The position numbers and the translations under genes were made by a program. Of a DNA stretch of 64,000 nucleotides, positions 50,677-59,972 are shown piece after piece. The stretch is from Gammaproteobacteria bacterium (GTDB lineage Bacteria > Pseudomonadota > Gammaproteobacteria > Pseudomonadales > Halieaceae). The stretch covers positions 58,955-122,954 of the forward strand of contig JAUICG010000004.1 in NCBI GenBank assembly GCA_030427485.1. The letters are read 5' to 3'. Numbering within the stretch: the stretch's first letter is position 1; the number at the start of each line of letters is the position of its first letter. The notes under the pieces were generated by a model, which was given only the letters and a program-made list of their open reading frames with translations, did no database searches and was not told the origin of the DNA.

Positions 50677-52505
50677 GACACCACCACTTCGCGGAACATC
50701 CCTGCGTCCATATGAAATAGCAGGTGGCAATGCCAGGCCCAGCGTCCCACGTCATGGGGGGTGGTCAAGAAGCTGATACGCTGTGCTGGCTGCACGGGTA
50801 TAGTGTGTCGACGCACTTGCAACTCGCCCTGGTCTGTTTCCAATTCGCTCCACATGCCGTGTAAGTGCATCGGGTGGGTCATCATGGTGTCGTTCTGAAG
50901 AATGATTCTGACCCGCTCTCCCTGGCGCAGTGAGACTGGAGTGCTCTTGCCAAACTCGAGGCCGTCGAAAGACCAACTGTACCGCTCCATATTGCCTGTC
51001 AGGTGGAGCTCAAGCTCTCTGGCGGGTAAACGGCGGTCTGTTAACACACCCTCTGCTGATTTCAAATCGGCCAGAGTTAGTACGCGACGGCCGTTTTTTC
51101 GCAGTCCAATACCGGGGTCGTCCAGATTAGTACGCGGCGTATCTACTCGCATATCCACTGATGCCCCGTATTCGGTGCGTGCGTGATTTACGCTTTGCGA
51201 TGGTATTGCCAGGCCGCTTCCATGCTTACTATGATCCATGGCCATTCCGCCATGCATACTGTGATCCATGCCCGATTTGGCTGAACCGCTGTCCTGCATG
51301 TTCGCGTGATTCATGCCACTCATGCCGCTGTGATCCATACTGTTGGCGCTCATGGCCCCCATGGTGCCCATCATGTCGGACATGGTTAACCATTCGACTG
51401 GATCAAGGGGGGGCACTGGCGCGGATATGCCGTGTGCCAGCGCTAGTGTGCCTCGGGCGTAACCGCTACGATCCATACTTTGTGCAAAAACGGTATAGGC
51501 GTCGTCTTTCGGCTCGACCAGTACGTCATAAGTTTCACCCGGACCAAAGCGAAACTCATCCACGGTGACGGGCTCAACATCCTGTCCGTCCGCTTGTACC
51601 ACGGTCAGCTGCAAACCCGGTATGCGCACATCGTAAAAGGTGTTACTGGTACCATTGATAAAGCGTAAACGTACGCGATCACCGTGCTTAAACAGTCCGG
51701 TCCAGTTTCCGGCAGGCGTTGTTCCATTCATCAGAAAAGTAAGCGGTGTATGTATGGATAAATCCGACAGGTCGGTGGGGTTCATGCGCATCTCGTTCCA
51801 CATCTGGCGTTTATCGAACGCTGCCTGTAAGCCCATTCTCGAAACGTCTCGCGTAAAATCAAAAAGCGTGAGCTGATTGAAATTATAGACGTCACTTTGT
51901 GCCTTCAGTTTGCTGAAGGCATGCATGGGCTCGTCATCGGTCCAGTCCGAGAGCAGCATCACATGATCCAGGTTAGCGTTATGGCGCTCTCCCGCTCTCG
52001 GCTCAATAATCAGGGCTCCGTACATACCGGTCATTTCCTGAAAGCCGGAATGGCTGTGGTACCAATAGGTGCCGCTTTGCCTAAGCGTAAAGCGGTAGGT
52101 AAAGGTTTCGCCCGGAGCGATACCCTTAAAGCTGATGCCGGGTACCCCATCCATCTGATAATCCAGGAGGATACCGTGCCAGTGAATGGACGTAGAGACG
52201 GGTAAGAGATTGGTGACGCGAATCGTTACCTCGTCGCCCTCTCGCAGGCGCAAGGTGGGTGCCGGGATGGAGCCATTGATGGTTGTAGCCATGCGTGTCA
52301 CGCTGGTAAAGTTGACTGGCGTTTCGGCAATGGTGAGGTCAATCTCACGACCGCTGAGCACAGGCGCTGTTCCCAGTGCTGTGCCGCTGTTAATGGCAGC
52401 CTGCAGCGATAGCGGCGCTGCTGCTAAAACGCCGCCAGCGGCCAACCCCTGTACAAAGCGACGGCGACTTAACGGTTTTACGTGTCTGGATAGCCAGTGG
52501 CTCAC
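50673..52505 (-). CDS. copA: Multicopper oxidase CopA/PcoA
   Basis: 610 residues; oxidises Cu(I) in the periplasm. Tat signal SRRRFVQGLAAGG near the N-terminus. Copper ligands IHWHG, YWYHSHS, HPMHLHG and WHCHLLFHMDAGM are all present. A Met/His-rich insert (MDHSGMSGMNHANM...MAMDHSKHG, about 400-435) is typical of PcoA. I chose the GTG at 52505 with AGGAG at 52519-52515; the ATG at 52544 adds 13 residues before the Tat motif and is less likely. Confidence 0.93.
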   Translation of the reverse strand: MSHWLSRHVKPLSRRRFVQGLAAGGVLAAAPLSLQAAINSGTALGTAPVLSGREIDLTIAETPVNFTSVTRMATTINGSIPAPTLRLREGDEVTIRVTNLLPVSTSIHWHGILLDYQMDGVPGISFKGIAPGETFTYRFTLRQSGTYWYHSHSGFQEMTGMYGALIIEPRAGERHNANLDHVMLLSDWTDDEPMHAFSKLKAQSDVYNFNQLTLFDFTRDVSRMGLQAAFDKRQMWNEMRMNPTDLSDLSIHTPLTFLMNGTTPAGNWTGLFKHGDRVRLRFINGTSNTFYDVRIPGLQLTVVQADGQDVEPVTVDEFRFGPGETYDVLVEPKDDAYTVFAQSMDRSGYARGTLALAHGISAPVPPLDPVEWLTMSDMMGTMGAMSANSMDHSGMSGMNHANMQDSGSAKSGMDHSMHGGMAMDHSKHGSGLAIPSQSVNHARTEYGASVDMRVDTPRTNLDDPGIGLRKNGRRVLTLADLKSAEGVLTDRRLPARELELHLTGNMERYSWSFDGLEFGKSTPVSLRQGERVRIILQNDTMMTHPMHLHGMWSELETDQGELQVRRHTIPVQPAQRISFLTTPHDVGRWAWHCHLLFHMDAGMFREVVVS

Positions 52506-52786
52506 GGTCAGTATCTCCTGGAAGAGTTTGTTGATGTAGATCAATACTATAGATAGTCTAATATGTCGCCAGAATGACCCAAAGATGACATAACAGTAAT
52601 CTCAACGCCATCTGGCTGTCGGAACGCCGCGTCTAAGCTGGTTTGTAAGGTTGAGGTACCTGGCTGAATGCGATAACACAAACGTGTATGGAAGCTGCTG
52701 AATCTCGGTCAAAAATATGTGAGTTTCTTAAAATTTCCGTAGGTTTACCCCGTTGATCAGGTAGTAGAAGTTTGGGCGAACAAGTA

Positions 52787-52817
52787 TTTACCCTCCTGTA
52801 GGGGGAAGGTGTAGTCT
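52787..52817 (+). promoter_or_regulatory. MerR-type promoter of the second methyltransferase gene
   Basis: TTTACC (52787-52792), a spacer of exactly 19 bases and TAGTCT (52812-52817). The spacer contains the imperfect dyad CCCT-CCTGT-AGGG, and GGGGAAGGT at its end resembles half-sites of Cu/Au-type MerR regulators. This is the fourth such promoter in the window. The other 280 bases between copA and this promoter (52506-52786) show no gene and no operator I would name. Confidence 0.62.
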
Positions 52818-52859
52818 CTGCCAAGTGTCTACCGCAGTTACGTTCTGGAGGTGTCTTCA

Positions 52860-53510
52860 ATGGTATCCAATACCCTTTATATTCATTCGTTACGATACCA
52901 GTGGCTGAATCGTTTCTACGATCCCGTTGTCCGCCTCTCGACACGAGAATCAGCGGTCAAAAAGGCTTTGGTCAGCTTTCTCCCACCAACCAACCAGGGT
53001 GAAGTTCTGGACCTTGCATGCGGCACCGGTACGTTGTCGCGGGCTATCAAGGCCACTCAGCCCGCGTTCAACATACATGGTATTGATGGCGACAAAGATA
53101 TGCTGGATCGAGCAAAAAAGATGGCTCGAATGGCGGAGCTTGATATCCACTACGACCACGGGTTCGCACAGCAGCTTCCCTATGATGACAGCACATTTGA
53201 TGTTGTGACATCCAGTTTGTTCTTCCACCACCTCACCACTGACGACAAGCGAGCGGCATTCAGGGAGGTCTATCGCGTAATGAAACCCAAAGGGCTGTTC
53301 CTCGTAGCAGACTGGGGGCGCCCTCAAAACATTCTGATGAGGATGACGTTTGGAATGGTCCAACTATTGGATGGGTTTGAGACCACGGCCGACAATGTTC
53401 GTGGGGCGCTTCCCGCTATGATGGAGGAGGCTGGACTGTTCCCGGTGGATCACCTTCGTACTATGGCCACCCCATTGGGAACCATTACCCTATTGCGAGC
53501 TTCTAGTTAG
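52860..53510 (+). CDS. Class I SAM-dependent methyltransferase behind a MerR-type promoter
   Basis: 216 residues, Rossmann methyltransferase: motif I VLDLACGTGTLSRAI (~46-60), HGIDGDKDMLDRA (motif II), SSLFFHHLTTDDKRAAFREVYRVMKPKGLFLVADWG (motifs IV-V). I chose the ATG at 52860, 7 bases after GGAGGT, over the GTG at 52851. It is similar in type to the broken gene at 48037 (both UbiE-like). A metal-responsive promoter suggests methylation of a metal(loid) or of a metal-binding compound, but the substrate is unknown; it lacks the paired Cys of ArsM. Confidence 0.8.
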   Translation: MVSNTLYIHSLRYQWLNRFYDPVVRLSTRESAVKKALVSFLPPTNQGEVLDLACGTGTLSRAIKATQPAFNIHGIDGDKDMLDRAKKMARMAELDIHYDHGFAQQLPYDDSTFDVVTSSLFFHHLTTDDKRAAFREVYRVMKPKGLFLVADWGRPQNILMRMTFGMVQLLDGFETTADNVRGALPAMMEEAGLFPVDHLRTMATPLGTITLLRASS

Positions 53511-53906
53511 TGAAGACTCCGACCGGGATATTTCTATTACAGACTCGTAATGTTTAGGTCATCATTGAGTAATCAGTAGACCGTTAACCTTAGCCACTCG
53601 GCATAACGTGATTGAAGCGCAGTACACATTGGTCAGGGCACATGGTGGCCGGAGTTAGCCTTTCATCGCTTGTTAGGTATTTTTACAAGACGCTGGTCGC
53701 ATAGGTGTTTCCTCAGCGCGTAGGAAGAACGTGGTACTAGCTGTCCAATTTCGCCCAACGCTATTGGTGATTTTATAAATCGCAATTGACACACTTGCTC
53801 GATCGGTGGGAGAAATGACCTTGGCTGTATAGCTTCCAGGCCACAATTACAAAGCTGATGCAGTAAACAGGTAACGTTCTAGACATTTTAAGTAAGGGAA
53901 TTAGAC
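53511..53906. other. Intergenic region, no gene seen
   Basis: 396 bases between the methyltransferase and the DUF411 lipoprotein gene. I see no open frame with a ribosome site, no RNA gene and no clear inverted repeat. The DUF411 promoter must lie at its right end (AAGGGAATTAG precedes the start). Confidence 0.5.
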
Positions 53907-54407
53907 GTGACAACATATTCCAAAAAAGTCAGTTCAAGACTTATCGTTATACTCGCAATTTTAATCACTGTGGCCTGTGCAGACAAGGAGGCTAATCCTA
54001 ACGCACAGGGGAATATCGATGTTGTTCAAATGGAGGTATTCAAGCAGCCATCGTGTAAATGTTGTGACAAATGGGTGGATCACGTGGAAGGTGCTGGCTT
54101 TGAAGTGAACACAAAGAAACGTATGAATCTCGATGCGATAAAGCAGGAGTTTGACATAGCGCCACGCTACCAGTCTTGCCATACAGGAGTAGTAGATGGT
54201 TACGTTTTTGAAGGCCATATTCCAGCACGGCTAATTAGACAATTCCTTGAGGAGACACCGGTCGATGCGCGTGGATTGGCGGTGCCAGGGATGCCAGTTG
54301 GGAGCCCCGGCATGGAAATGGGTGAGCGAGTCGATAGCTACGACGTACTGCTGCTAAAAAATGATGGGACCAGTGAAGTTTACGCACATATAGATGGTTC
54401 GGAGTAG
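53907..54407 (+). CDS. DUF411 (CopG-like) copper-binding lipoprotein
   Basis: 166 residues: a lipobox-type leader (LAILITVACADK, Cys ~24) and a DUF411 domain with the complete copper motif KQPSCKCCDKWVDHV, YQSCHTGVVDGYVFEGHIP and PGMPVGSPGMEMG. CopG proteins of this family bind copper in the periplasm. Start is a GTG with AAGGGA upstream. Compare the copy at 46368, which lacks one of the motif cysteines. Confidence 0.86.
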   Translation: MTTYSKKVSSRLIVILAILITVACADKEANPNAQGNIDVVQMEVFKQPSCKCCDKWVDHVEGAGFEVNTKKRMNLDAIKQEFDIAPRYQSCHTGVVDGYVFEGHIPARLIRQFLEETPVDARGLAVPGMPVGSPGMEMGERVDSYDVLLLKNDGTSEVYAHIDGSE

Positions 54408-54630
54408 CGGGCCAGAGTTGGGCTAAAAGCAGCAGTGGATGAGTGCCCACAGAATCGGCCGAGTTTAATGGGAGATGTCCCTCTCGATGGTGCAACTGCT
54501 GACTACGCCTATACGAAGTTCTCACAATCAATAGATTGATCCGGCGTACGCAATAGGTTCTATTTTCTGGGTAGCCGGCACTTGTTGCGTTCAGCGGCAT
54601 TGAATATTAGAAATCTTGGTTGAGGAGCCT

Positions 54631-55962
54631 ATGAAAAATAGGGACGAGAGAGCATCGCAGTATGATGAAGACAGCCTGACTCTGGTCGGTGCTGTAGCCC
54701 TTGGTACCGGCGTAATGATTGGCGCTGGAATATTTGCACTCACTGGGCAGATGGCCGAAATGACCGGTGCACTGTTCCCCTTTGCCTTTCTATCTGCCGC
54801 GGTTGTCGTTGCTTTCAGCGCCTATTCCTATGTGAAGATGTCCAATGCGTACCCTTCCGCAGGTGGGATCGCGATGTACCTAAAAGAGGCCTACGGTACA
54901 ACCTTGCCAACTGCATTTTTTTCACTGTTGATGTATTTTTCGATGGTGATTGCACAGAGTTTTCTAGCACGCACCTTTGGCTCCTATACTCTGCAATTGT
55001 TTGATGTCAGCGACACCCGCATCCTGGTCCCTAGCCTTGGCGTTGCGTTACTTATTTTTGCCTTTATTGTAAATCTGTCAGCTAATAAGCTCATTGAGGG
55101 GCTGGCATCACTGTTGGGGATAGTCAAAATTGGTGGAATCGTTGCTTTTGGCCTAGTGGGTATTGCCGTTGCCGACAAGACAGAAATCCTGTCTTCCAGC
55201 GGTCAGTTTGACAGTGGCTTGCTAGGGTTTCTAGGTGCAACCGCCTTGGGGATTCTTGCCTTCAAAGGCTTCACAACGATTACCAATAGTGGATCAGAAC
55301 TAAAGAACCCGCACCGCAATGTGGGCCGCTCCATCGTCATTTCCATTTTGCTGTGCATTTTTATCTATGGTCTTGTGGGCTTCGCTGTTTCCAGCAATCT
55401 GTCGCTTGAGGAAATAATCAAGACTCGCGATTATTCGCTGGCCGCCGCCGCTCGACCGGCAATGGGCGATTATGGCCTCTGGTTCACGGTGATTCTGGCG
55501 ATGGTCGCGACCGCAGGTGGGATCATTGCCAGCGTGTTTGCCGTGTCTCGCATGCTGGCTATGTTGACGGAAATGAAGCTGGTTCCACACAGTCACTTCG
55601 GTATGCCCGGGAGCATTCAAAAGCACACACTGGTGTATACGATAGTCCTGGGTCTGCTACTGACAGCATTTTTTGACCTATCCCGAATTGCTGCGCTGGG
55701 GATCATCTTTTATTTGGTAATGGATATTGCCATTCACTGGGGCGTGCTGCGACATCTCCACAGCGAACTGGGCGCCAGGCGTGAAATTGTCGCGATCGCA
55801 ATCGTGCTGGACATTGTAGTACTTACTGGCTTCGTTATGGTCAAAATTGCCGGCGACCCGCTGGTTATCGGGGTGGCATGTATCGCGATGGCGGCGATTC
55901 TTTTCGGCGAAGCGATGTTTCTCCGGAAGAACCCCATTACTTCGGAACAGCATGATCACTGA
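54631..55962 (+). CDS. APC-superfamily amino acid/polyamine permease
   Basis: 443 residues with about 12 transmembrane helices; the starting GVMIGAGIFALTGQMAE and NPHRNVGRSIVISI match the amino acid-polyamine-organocation permeases. Substrate cannot be read. I chose the ATG at 54631 after GAGGAG (the TTG at 54616 is less likely). It ends 56 bases before the ABC permease operon and in the same direction, so it may be part of the same transcript. Confidence 0.85.
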   Translation: MKNRDERASQYDEDSLTLVGAVALGTGVMIGAGIFALTGQMAEMTGALFPFAFLSAAVVVAFSAYSYVKMSNAYPSAGGIAMYLKEAYGTTLPTAFFSLLMYFSMVIAQSFLARTFGSYTLQLFDVSDTRILVPSLGVALLIFAFIVNLSANKLIEGLASLLGIVKIGGIVAFGLVGIAVADKTEILSSSGQFDSGLLGFLGATALGILAFKGFTTITNSGSELKNPHRNVGRSIVISILLCIFIYGLVGFAVSSNLSLEEIIKTRDYSLAAAARPAMGDYGLWFTVILAMVATAGGIIASVFAVSRMLAMLTEMKLVPHSHFGMPGSIQKHTLVYTIVLGLLLTAFFDLSRIAALGIIFYLVMDIAIHWGVLRHLHSELGARREIVAIAIVLDIVVLTGFVMVKIAGDPLVIGVACIAMAAILFGEAMFLRKNPITSEQHDH

Positions 55963-56018
55963 CAGCTGTTTCTATAGATTTGGGCTCCCCAGTGACAGCA
56001 TGACGATGGAGAAGGAGA

Positions 56019-57149
56019 ATGCTCCTGTACCTGATACGTCAGTTACGGCTTGATATGAGTCGTACCCTCATGAGAGGTGGGGCTATAGCTGCCGTAGTTG
56101 CTGTCATACTGGTCCTGGAGGGCTTCTATGCCGGACAACTTGTCCAGTTACGCAATACGGTATTGAACAGGGGAGGAGACCTGATCGTTCTCCAGGCTGG
56201 CGTGTCGAATATGATCGCCGTCCGCTCAGTCCTACCGCAGTTTTCTCGGCAGGAGGTGGAAGCTGTTGACGGCGTCGCTTCCGCCTATCCGTTAACGACT
56301 GTCGCATTGATCTATGAACAGGCAGGAGTTAGAACGCCCATCTCACTGTTTGTTTACGATACCGGGGGCGGTCCTGGCAGCCTGTTTACAGGCAGGCCGA
56401 TCGAGCAAGATCGCGAAATCATCATCGACCGTTCGCTGGCGGAAAAATACCAGCTCAGCCCCGGTGATGTCTTTATCCTGTCTGACTTTGAGTTTCATAT
56501 AGCCGGGATCTCAGAAGGTGACGCGGCATACTTTACCTCTTTTGGGTTCGTGCTGTTTGATGACCTTCTGGATTTCTATTTTGAATCCGATTTGGCCGAC
56601 GATATCAGTACTTTCCCCCTATTGAGCTTCCTGCTGGTAAACCTTGATGTGGGTGCGGATCGTGCCACTGTCGCGCAGCGCATTGAGGCGTCAGTGCCCA
56701 GTGCTGATGTTTATCTTCCCGCGGTACTTGCTGACAAAGATGAAGCACTGGGGCGCGTCACGCTTGGGCCAATCTTCGAAACGATGATAGGTCTGGCGTA
56801 TATCGTGGGCATACTGGTCACCGGAATCATAATGTTTGCCGCCATCAACGGACGTCTGCAAAACTTGGGTGTGTTAAAGGCGCTGGGATTCAGCAATGGG
56901 TATCTGCTGCGTTTCGTAATGTTGGAAGCGCTATTGCTGGCATCCCTGGCTATACCAGTGGGAATAGTGCTGGCAATACTTTTGGGCGTGTTCATCGAGA
57001 GCCTGGCACCGCTTTATCTCGTTTTGCCTACTGAAACGACACCACTGCTGCGAACAGTCCTGGCATGTTGGGGATTCGCTATTGTCGGCTCGCTGCTGCC
57101 TGTTCATATGATCTATCGATTGGATCCCGGTATGGTTTTCAGGAGCTGA
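56019..57149 (+). CDS. FtsX/MacB-like ABC transporter permease (first subunit)
   Basis: 376 residues: one N-terminal helix (GAIAAVVAVILVLEG, ~20-36), a periplasmic MacB-PCD-like domain (about 40-245) and three C-terminal helices with the FtsX signature (LGVLKALGFSNGYLL). It is DevC/LolC-like. Partner of the next gene's permease; together they would form a heterodimeric channel. Ribosome site GGAGAAGG lies at 56010-56017. The next ATG follows by 2 bases. Confidence 0.84.
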   Translation: MLLYLIRQLRLDMSRTLMRGGAIAAVVAVILVLEGFYAGQLVQLRNTVLNRGGDLIVLQAGVSNMIAVRSVLPQFSRQEVEAVDGVASAYPLTTVALIYEQAGVRTPISLFVYDTGGGPGSLFTGRPIEQDREIIIDRSLAEKYQLSPGDVFILSDFEFHIAGISEGDAAYFTSFGFVLFDDLLDFYFESDLADDISTFPLLSFLLVNLDVGADRATVAQRIEASVPSADVYLPAVLADKDEALGRVTLGPIFETMIGLAYIVGILVTGIIMFAAINGRLQNLGVLKALGFSNGYLLRFVMLEALLLASLAIPVGIVLAILLGVFIESLAPLYLVLPTETTPLLRTVLACWGFAIVGSLLPVHMIYRLDPGMVFRS

Positions 57150-57151
57150 TT

Positions 57152-58267
57152 ATGACGCGCTGGATGCTAAAAAGTCTGTTGCTGGAACCATTGATGTTGA
57201 TGATTGCTATCGCATCTGCTGCCAGTGCGTTCCTGCTGATCATCATGTTTGAGGGCATTTTTGCGGGCGAGTCAGAGCAAATAGTGGCCTATGTACGCAA
57301 TGTGAAAGCGGACGTCTGGGTAATGCAGCGTGGGGTATCGAATATGCACATGGCCACTTCCTACTTGCCGGATTGGAAAGTCCGGCAAGTTCAGGAACTT
57401 CAAAGCGTTGAGGCCGTGGACGCTATTCTTTACCTGAATACCGTCGTGGAAGCAGGTGAACATCGCTGGTTTTCCTACGTGGTCGGGCTCGATGTGCCTG
57501 CCGCCTACGCGGGTCCCTGGGCGATGTCGGTTGGCCGGGACCAACCCGCTGTCGGCGAGGTGATAGTACCGGAGGTGTTCGCCCACATGGCCCAGCTTGA
57601 GATCGGTAGTCAGCTGCGCATCACAGATCAGGAATTCACTATCGTTGGTTTGTCTCGGGAAACATTTTCGATGGCCAATTCGGTCATATTCATTAATAAA
57701 ATTGATATGGAAGATATTATGTCATCCTTTGATATCTCCAGCTTTATGCTCGTAAAGGCCGCCCCTGGAGTTACTCCAGATGACCTCGTCGAGACTATCG
57801 AGCGTGAAATAGATAACGTACATGCTCTCACGGCACATCAGTTCCTGATAAACGACAAAAAAATGGCCATGCAAATGGGCACAGATACGATCGCCCTGAT
57901 GACGCTCATCGGCGGTGCCCTGGCCATACTGTTGGTGGCGTTTACGATTTACTCCCAGGTTGCGCGGCAACGTCGCGAACTTGCGGTTGCCAAGGCGCTG
58001 GGGGCGACCAATCGCGCGCTCTATGCCAGCGTTGTGTTTCAGGCAATAGCCATCACCCTTGCCAGCGTGATACTTGCGACCCTGGTGGCCGCACTCCTAA
58101 TGCCCGTGTTGTCCACGCTCATACCGGCGGTCACCCTGCGTTTGACCGTGGCCTCGGTCAGTAAAATTGCGGTGGCAGGCGTATTCGTCGCGATCACTGC
58201 TTCACTAATGCCGGCGCGTCAGATAGCGCGCCTTGACCCCGTATCGGCATTCCAGAGCGGAGGATGA
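57152..58267 (+). CDS. FtsX/MacB-like ABC transporter permease (second subunit)
   Basis: 371 residues with the same layout as the preceding permease (N-terminal helix, periplasmic domain, three C-terminal helices with ELAVAKALGATNRALYA) but clearly diverged in sequence. I chose the ATG at 57152 (MTRWMLKSLL), 5 bases after AGGAGC; the frame from 57065 starts inside the previous gene. The ATPase ATG lies 7 bases after its stop. Confidence 0.85.
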   Translation: MTRWMLKSLLLEPLMLMIAIASAASAFLLIIMFEGIFAGESEQIVAYVRNVKADVWVMQRGVSNMHMATSYLPDWKVRQVQELQSVEAVDAILYLNTVVEAGEHRWFSYVVGLDVPAAYAGPWAMSVGRDQPAVGEVIVPEVFAHMAQLEIGSQLRITDQEFTIVGLSRETFSMANSVIFINKIDMEDIMSSFDISSFMLVKAAPGVTPDDLVETIEREIDNVHALTAHQFLINDKKMAMQMGTDTIALMTLIGGALAILLVAFTIYSQVARQRRELAVAKALGATNRALYASVVFQAIAITLASVILATLVAALLMPVLSTLIPAVTLRLTVASVSKIAVAGVFVAITASLMPARQIARLDPVSAFQSGG

Positions 58268-58274
58268 AGCTGTA

Positions 58275-59168
58275 ATGAAAGACAATAGTGTCCTGCAAGC
58301 ACATAACGTCGTAAAAACCTTTGGCTCGGGTCATACCGAAGTGCGTGCTGTTGACGATGTGTCGATGACTCTGGAGAAGGGCGAACTCGTACTGATAATG
58401 GGCCCATCTGGTTCCGGCAAGACCACCTTGCTCTCCATACTGGGCGGATTACTCCGGCCCACCGCGGGACAGGTGTATATCGACGGGACTGAAATTTCCT
58501 CCATGAGCGAATCGCAGCTGCCGATGATTCGGGCGCGCAGTGTAGGCTTTATTTTTCAGGCCTTTAATTTGCTGAATGCGCTCACTGTGGAAGAGAACAT
58601 CCAGTTTCCAGCCCAACTCATTCGTGGTGGTTCTCAGCAGGCTTCCGAGCGTGCCGCGCAGCTGATTGAGCGCCTGGGCCTTGGCCACCGACGTAAAGCT
58701 TTACCGCGAACCTTGTCTGGCGGCGAGAAACAACGGGTAGCAATAGCGCGAGCGCTGATCAACTCGCCCCCGCTTATTCTTGCCGACGAGCCCACGGGTA
58801 ATCTTGACTCTGTCAGCGGTCAGGAGGTGTTGATGATACTGCACGATATCGCCCGGGATGAGGGCAAGTCCATTATTCTGGTAACACATGACCCACGCGT
58901 TGAGGATGTCGCAGATCGCATTCTGTGGCTTGAAGATGGAGCATTGCGGGACCGCAAAACGGAGCAGCACTCCTGGGTGCATGATCCTGTTTGTGGCATG
59001 CGCGTTGACGAGTGGGCGGCGGAGGTCGCGACAACCCATGCTGGCCGTCGGTACGTATTTTGCGCGCAACGCTGCCTGGAACGCTTTGAGGCAAATCCGC
59101 AAGCCTATACAGAGAATCCCTCAGCAGTTATCGATTCTGCCGGACACATGGGAGTGGACAGCGAATGA
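58275..59168 (+). CDS. ABC transporter ATPase (LolD/MacB-type) fused to a C-terminal YHS domain
   Basis: 297 residues. The ATPase part has Walker [10 protein letters not shown] (~43-51), signature [15 protein letters not shown], Walker [14 protein letters not shown] and the H-loop VTHDP. After it comes a YHS domain (about 245-290) with HDPVCGMRV and [12 protein letters not shown], whose Cys residues bind copper or other soft metals. A YHS fused to an ABC ATPase is uncommon. I chose the ATG at 58275; the frame from 58233 starts inside the permease gene. It ends in a 4-base overlap with the LolA-like gene. Confidence 0.87.
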   Translation: MKDNSVLQAHNVVKTFGSGHTEVRAVDDVSMTLEKGELVLIMGPSGSGKTTLLSILGGLLRPTAGQVYIDGTEISSMSESQLPMIRARSVGFIFQAFNLLNALTVEENIQFPAQLIRGGSQQASERAAQLIERLGLGHRRKALPRTLSGGEKQRVAIARALINSPPLILADEPTGNLDSVSGQEVLMILHDIARDEGKSIILVTHDPRVEDVADRILWLEDGALRDRKTEQHSWVHDPVCGMRVDEWAAEVATTHAGRRYVFCAQRCLERFEANPQAYTENPSAVIDSAGHMGVDSE

Positions 59169-59971
59169 AAAATGGCAAATATTTGTGCGCACTTTTTCTG
59201 GCCTGGGTGCCCGTATCTGTCTTTGCCCAGAGTGACGAGTCGATGACACCAGAAGCTAAGGGGTTGGTGATTGCACAAGAGGCGTCACGTCGAAATGAAG
59301 GTTATGGCGATACCGCTGTGGACCTGACTATGGAGCTAAGCTCTGCAGATGGCAGAAGTCGCGAACGCATCCTCAGTTGGCAAATTCGGGAATCAAATGA
59401 TCCCCAAGATGGCGACAAGTCGTTAACGGTGTTCCATGAACCCAGAGACATTGCCGGCACGGGTTTCCTGAGCCATACGCATATCTCTAGGGAGGATGAC
59501 CAGTGGCTCTACCTGCCGTCTCTGAAGCGTGTGAAGCGCATCGCCTCAGCCAATATATCAAGCGCATTTGTCGGCAGTGAGTTCGCCTACGAAGACCTGC
59601 TGTCTGACGAAGTGGAAAAGTTTTCATACCGCTGGCTCAAGGATGAACCCTGCGGTGAATGGGTGTGTTTCGTGGTGGAAAGAATACCGGAGTATGAGAA
59701 TTCGGGATATAGCAGGGAGATTGTGTGGATTGACCAAACCGACTATAGAATCTACAAAACAGAATTCTACGATCTCAAGGGCGCCCTGAAGAAAGTACTT
59801 TATGTCGAAAACTATCAGAAGTACCTGGACAAGTTTTGGCGGGCGCACGTGTTGCGTATGGAAAACGTCCAGACGGGTAAAACGACAACTCTGACATTCA
59901 AGCCCTACGTATTTCAAAGCGGTCTCACTGAGCAGGCCTTTAGCCCCGCTGCGCTAAGGCGTATCCGTTAA
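59165..59971 (+). CDS. Periplasmic outer-membrane lipoprotein-sorting-type protein (LolA-like)
   Basis: 268 residues: signal peptide (to VSVFAQSDE, ~22) and a LolA/LppX-like half-barrel (VDLTMELSSADGRSRERILSWQIRE, LYLPSLKRVKRIAS, SGYSREIVWIDQTDYRIYKTEFYD). Such proteins carry lipids or lipoproteins across the periplasm and usually partner MMPL-type transporters; here the partner is the ABC system just upstream. The 3' end is 1 base from the barrel gene. Confidence 0.83.
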   Translation: MKNGKYLCALFLAWVPVSVFAQSDESMTPEAKGLVIAQEASRRNEGYGDTAVDLTMELSSADGRSRERILSWQIRESNDPQDGDKSLTVFHEPRDIAGTGFLSHTHISREDDQWLYLPSLKRVKRIASANISSAFVGSEFAYEDLLSDEVEKFSYRWLKDEPCGEWVCFVVERIPEYENSGYSREIVWIDQTDYRIYKTEFYDLKGALKKVLYVENYQKYLDKFWRAHVLRMENVQTGKTTTLTFKPYVFQSGLTEQAFSPAALRRIR

Positions 59972-59972
59972 C

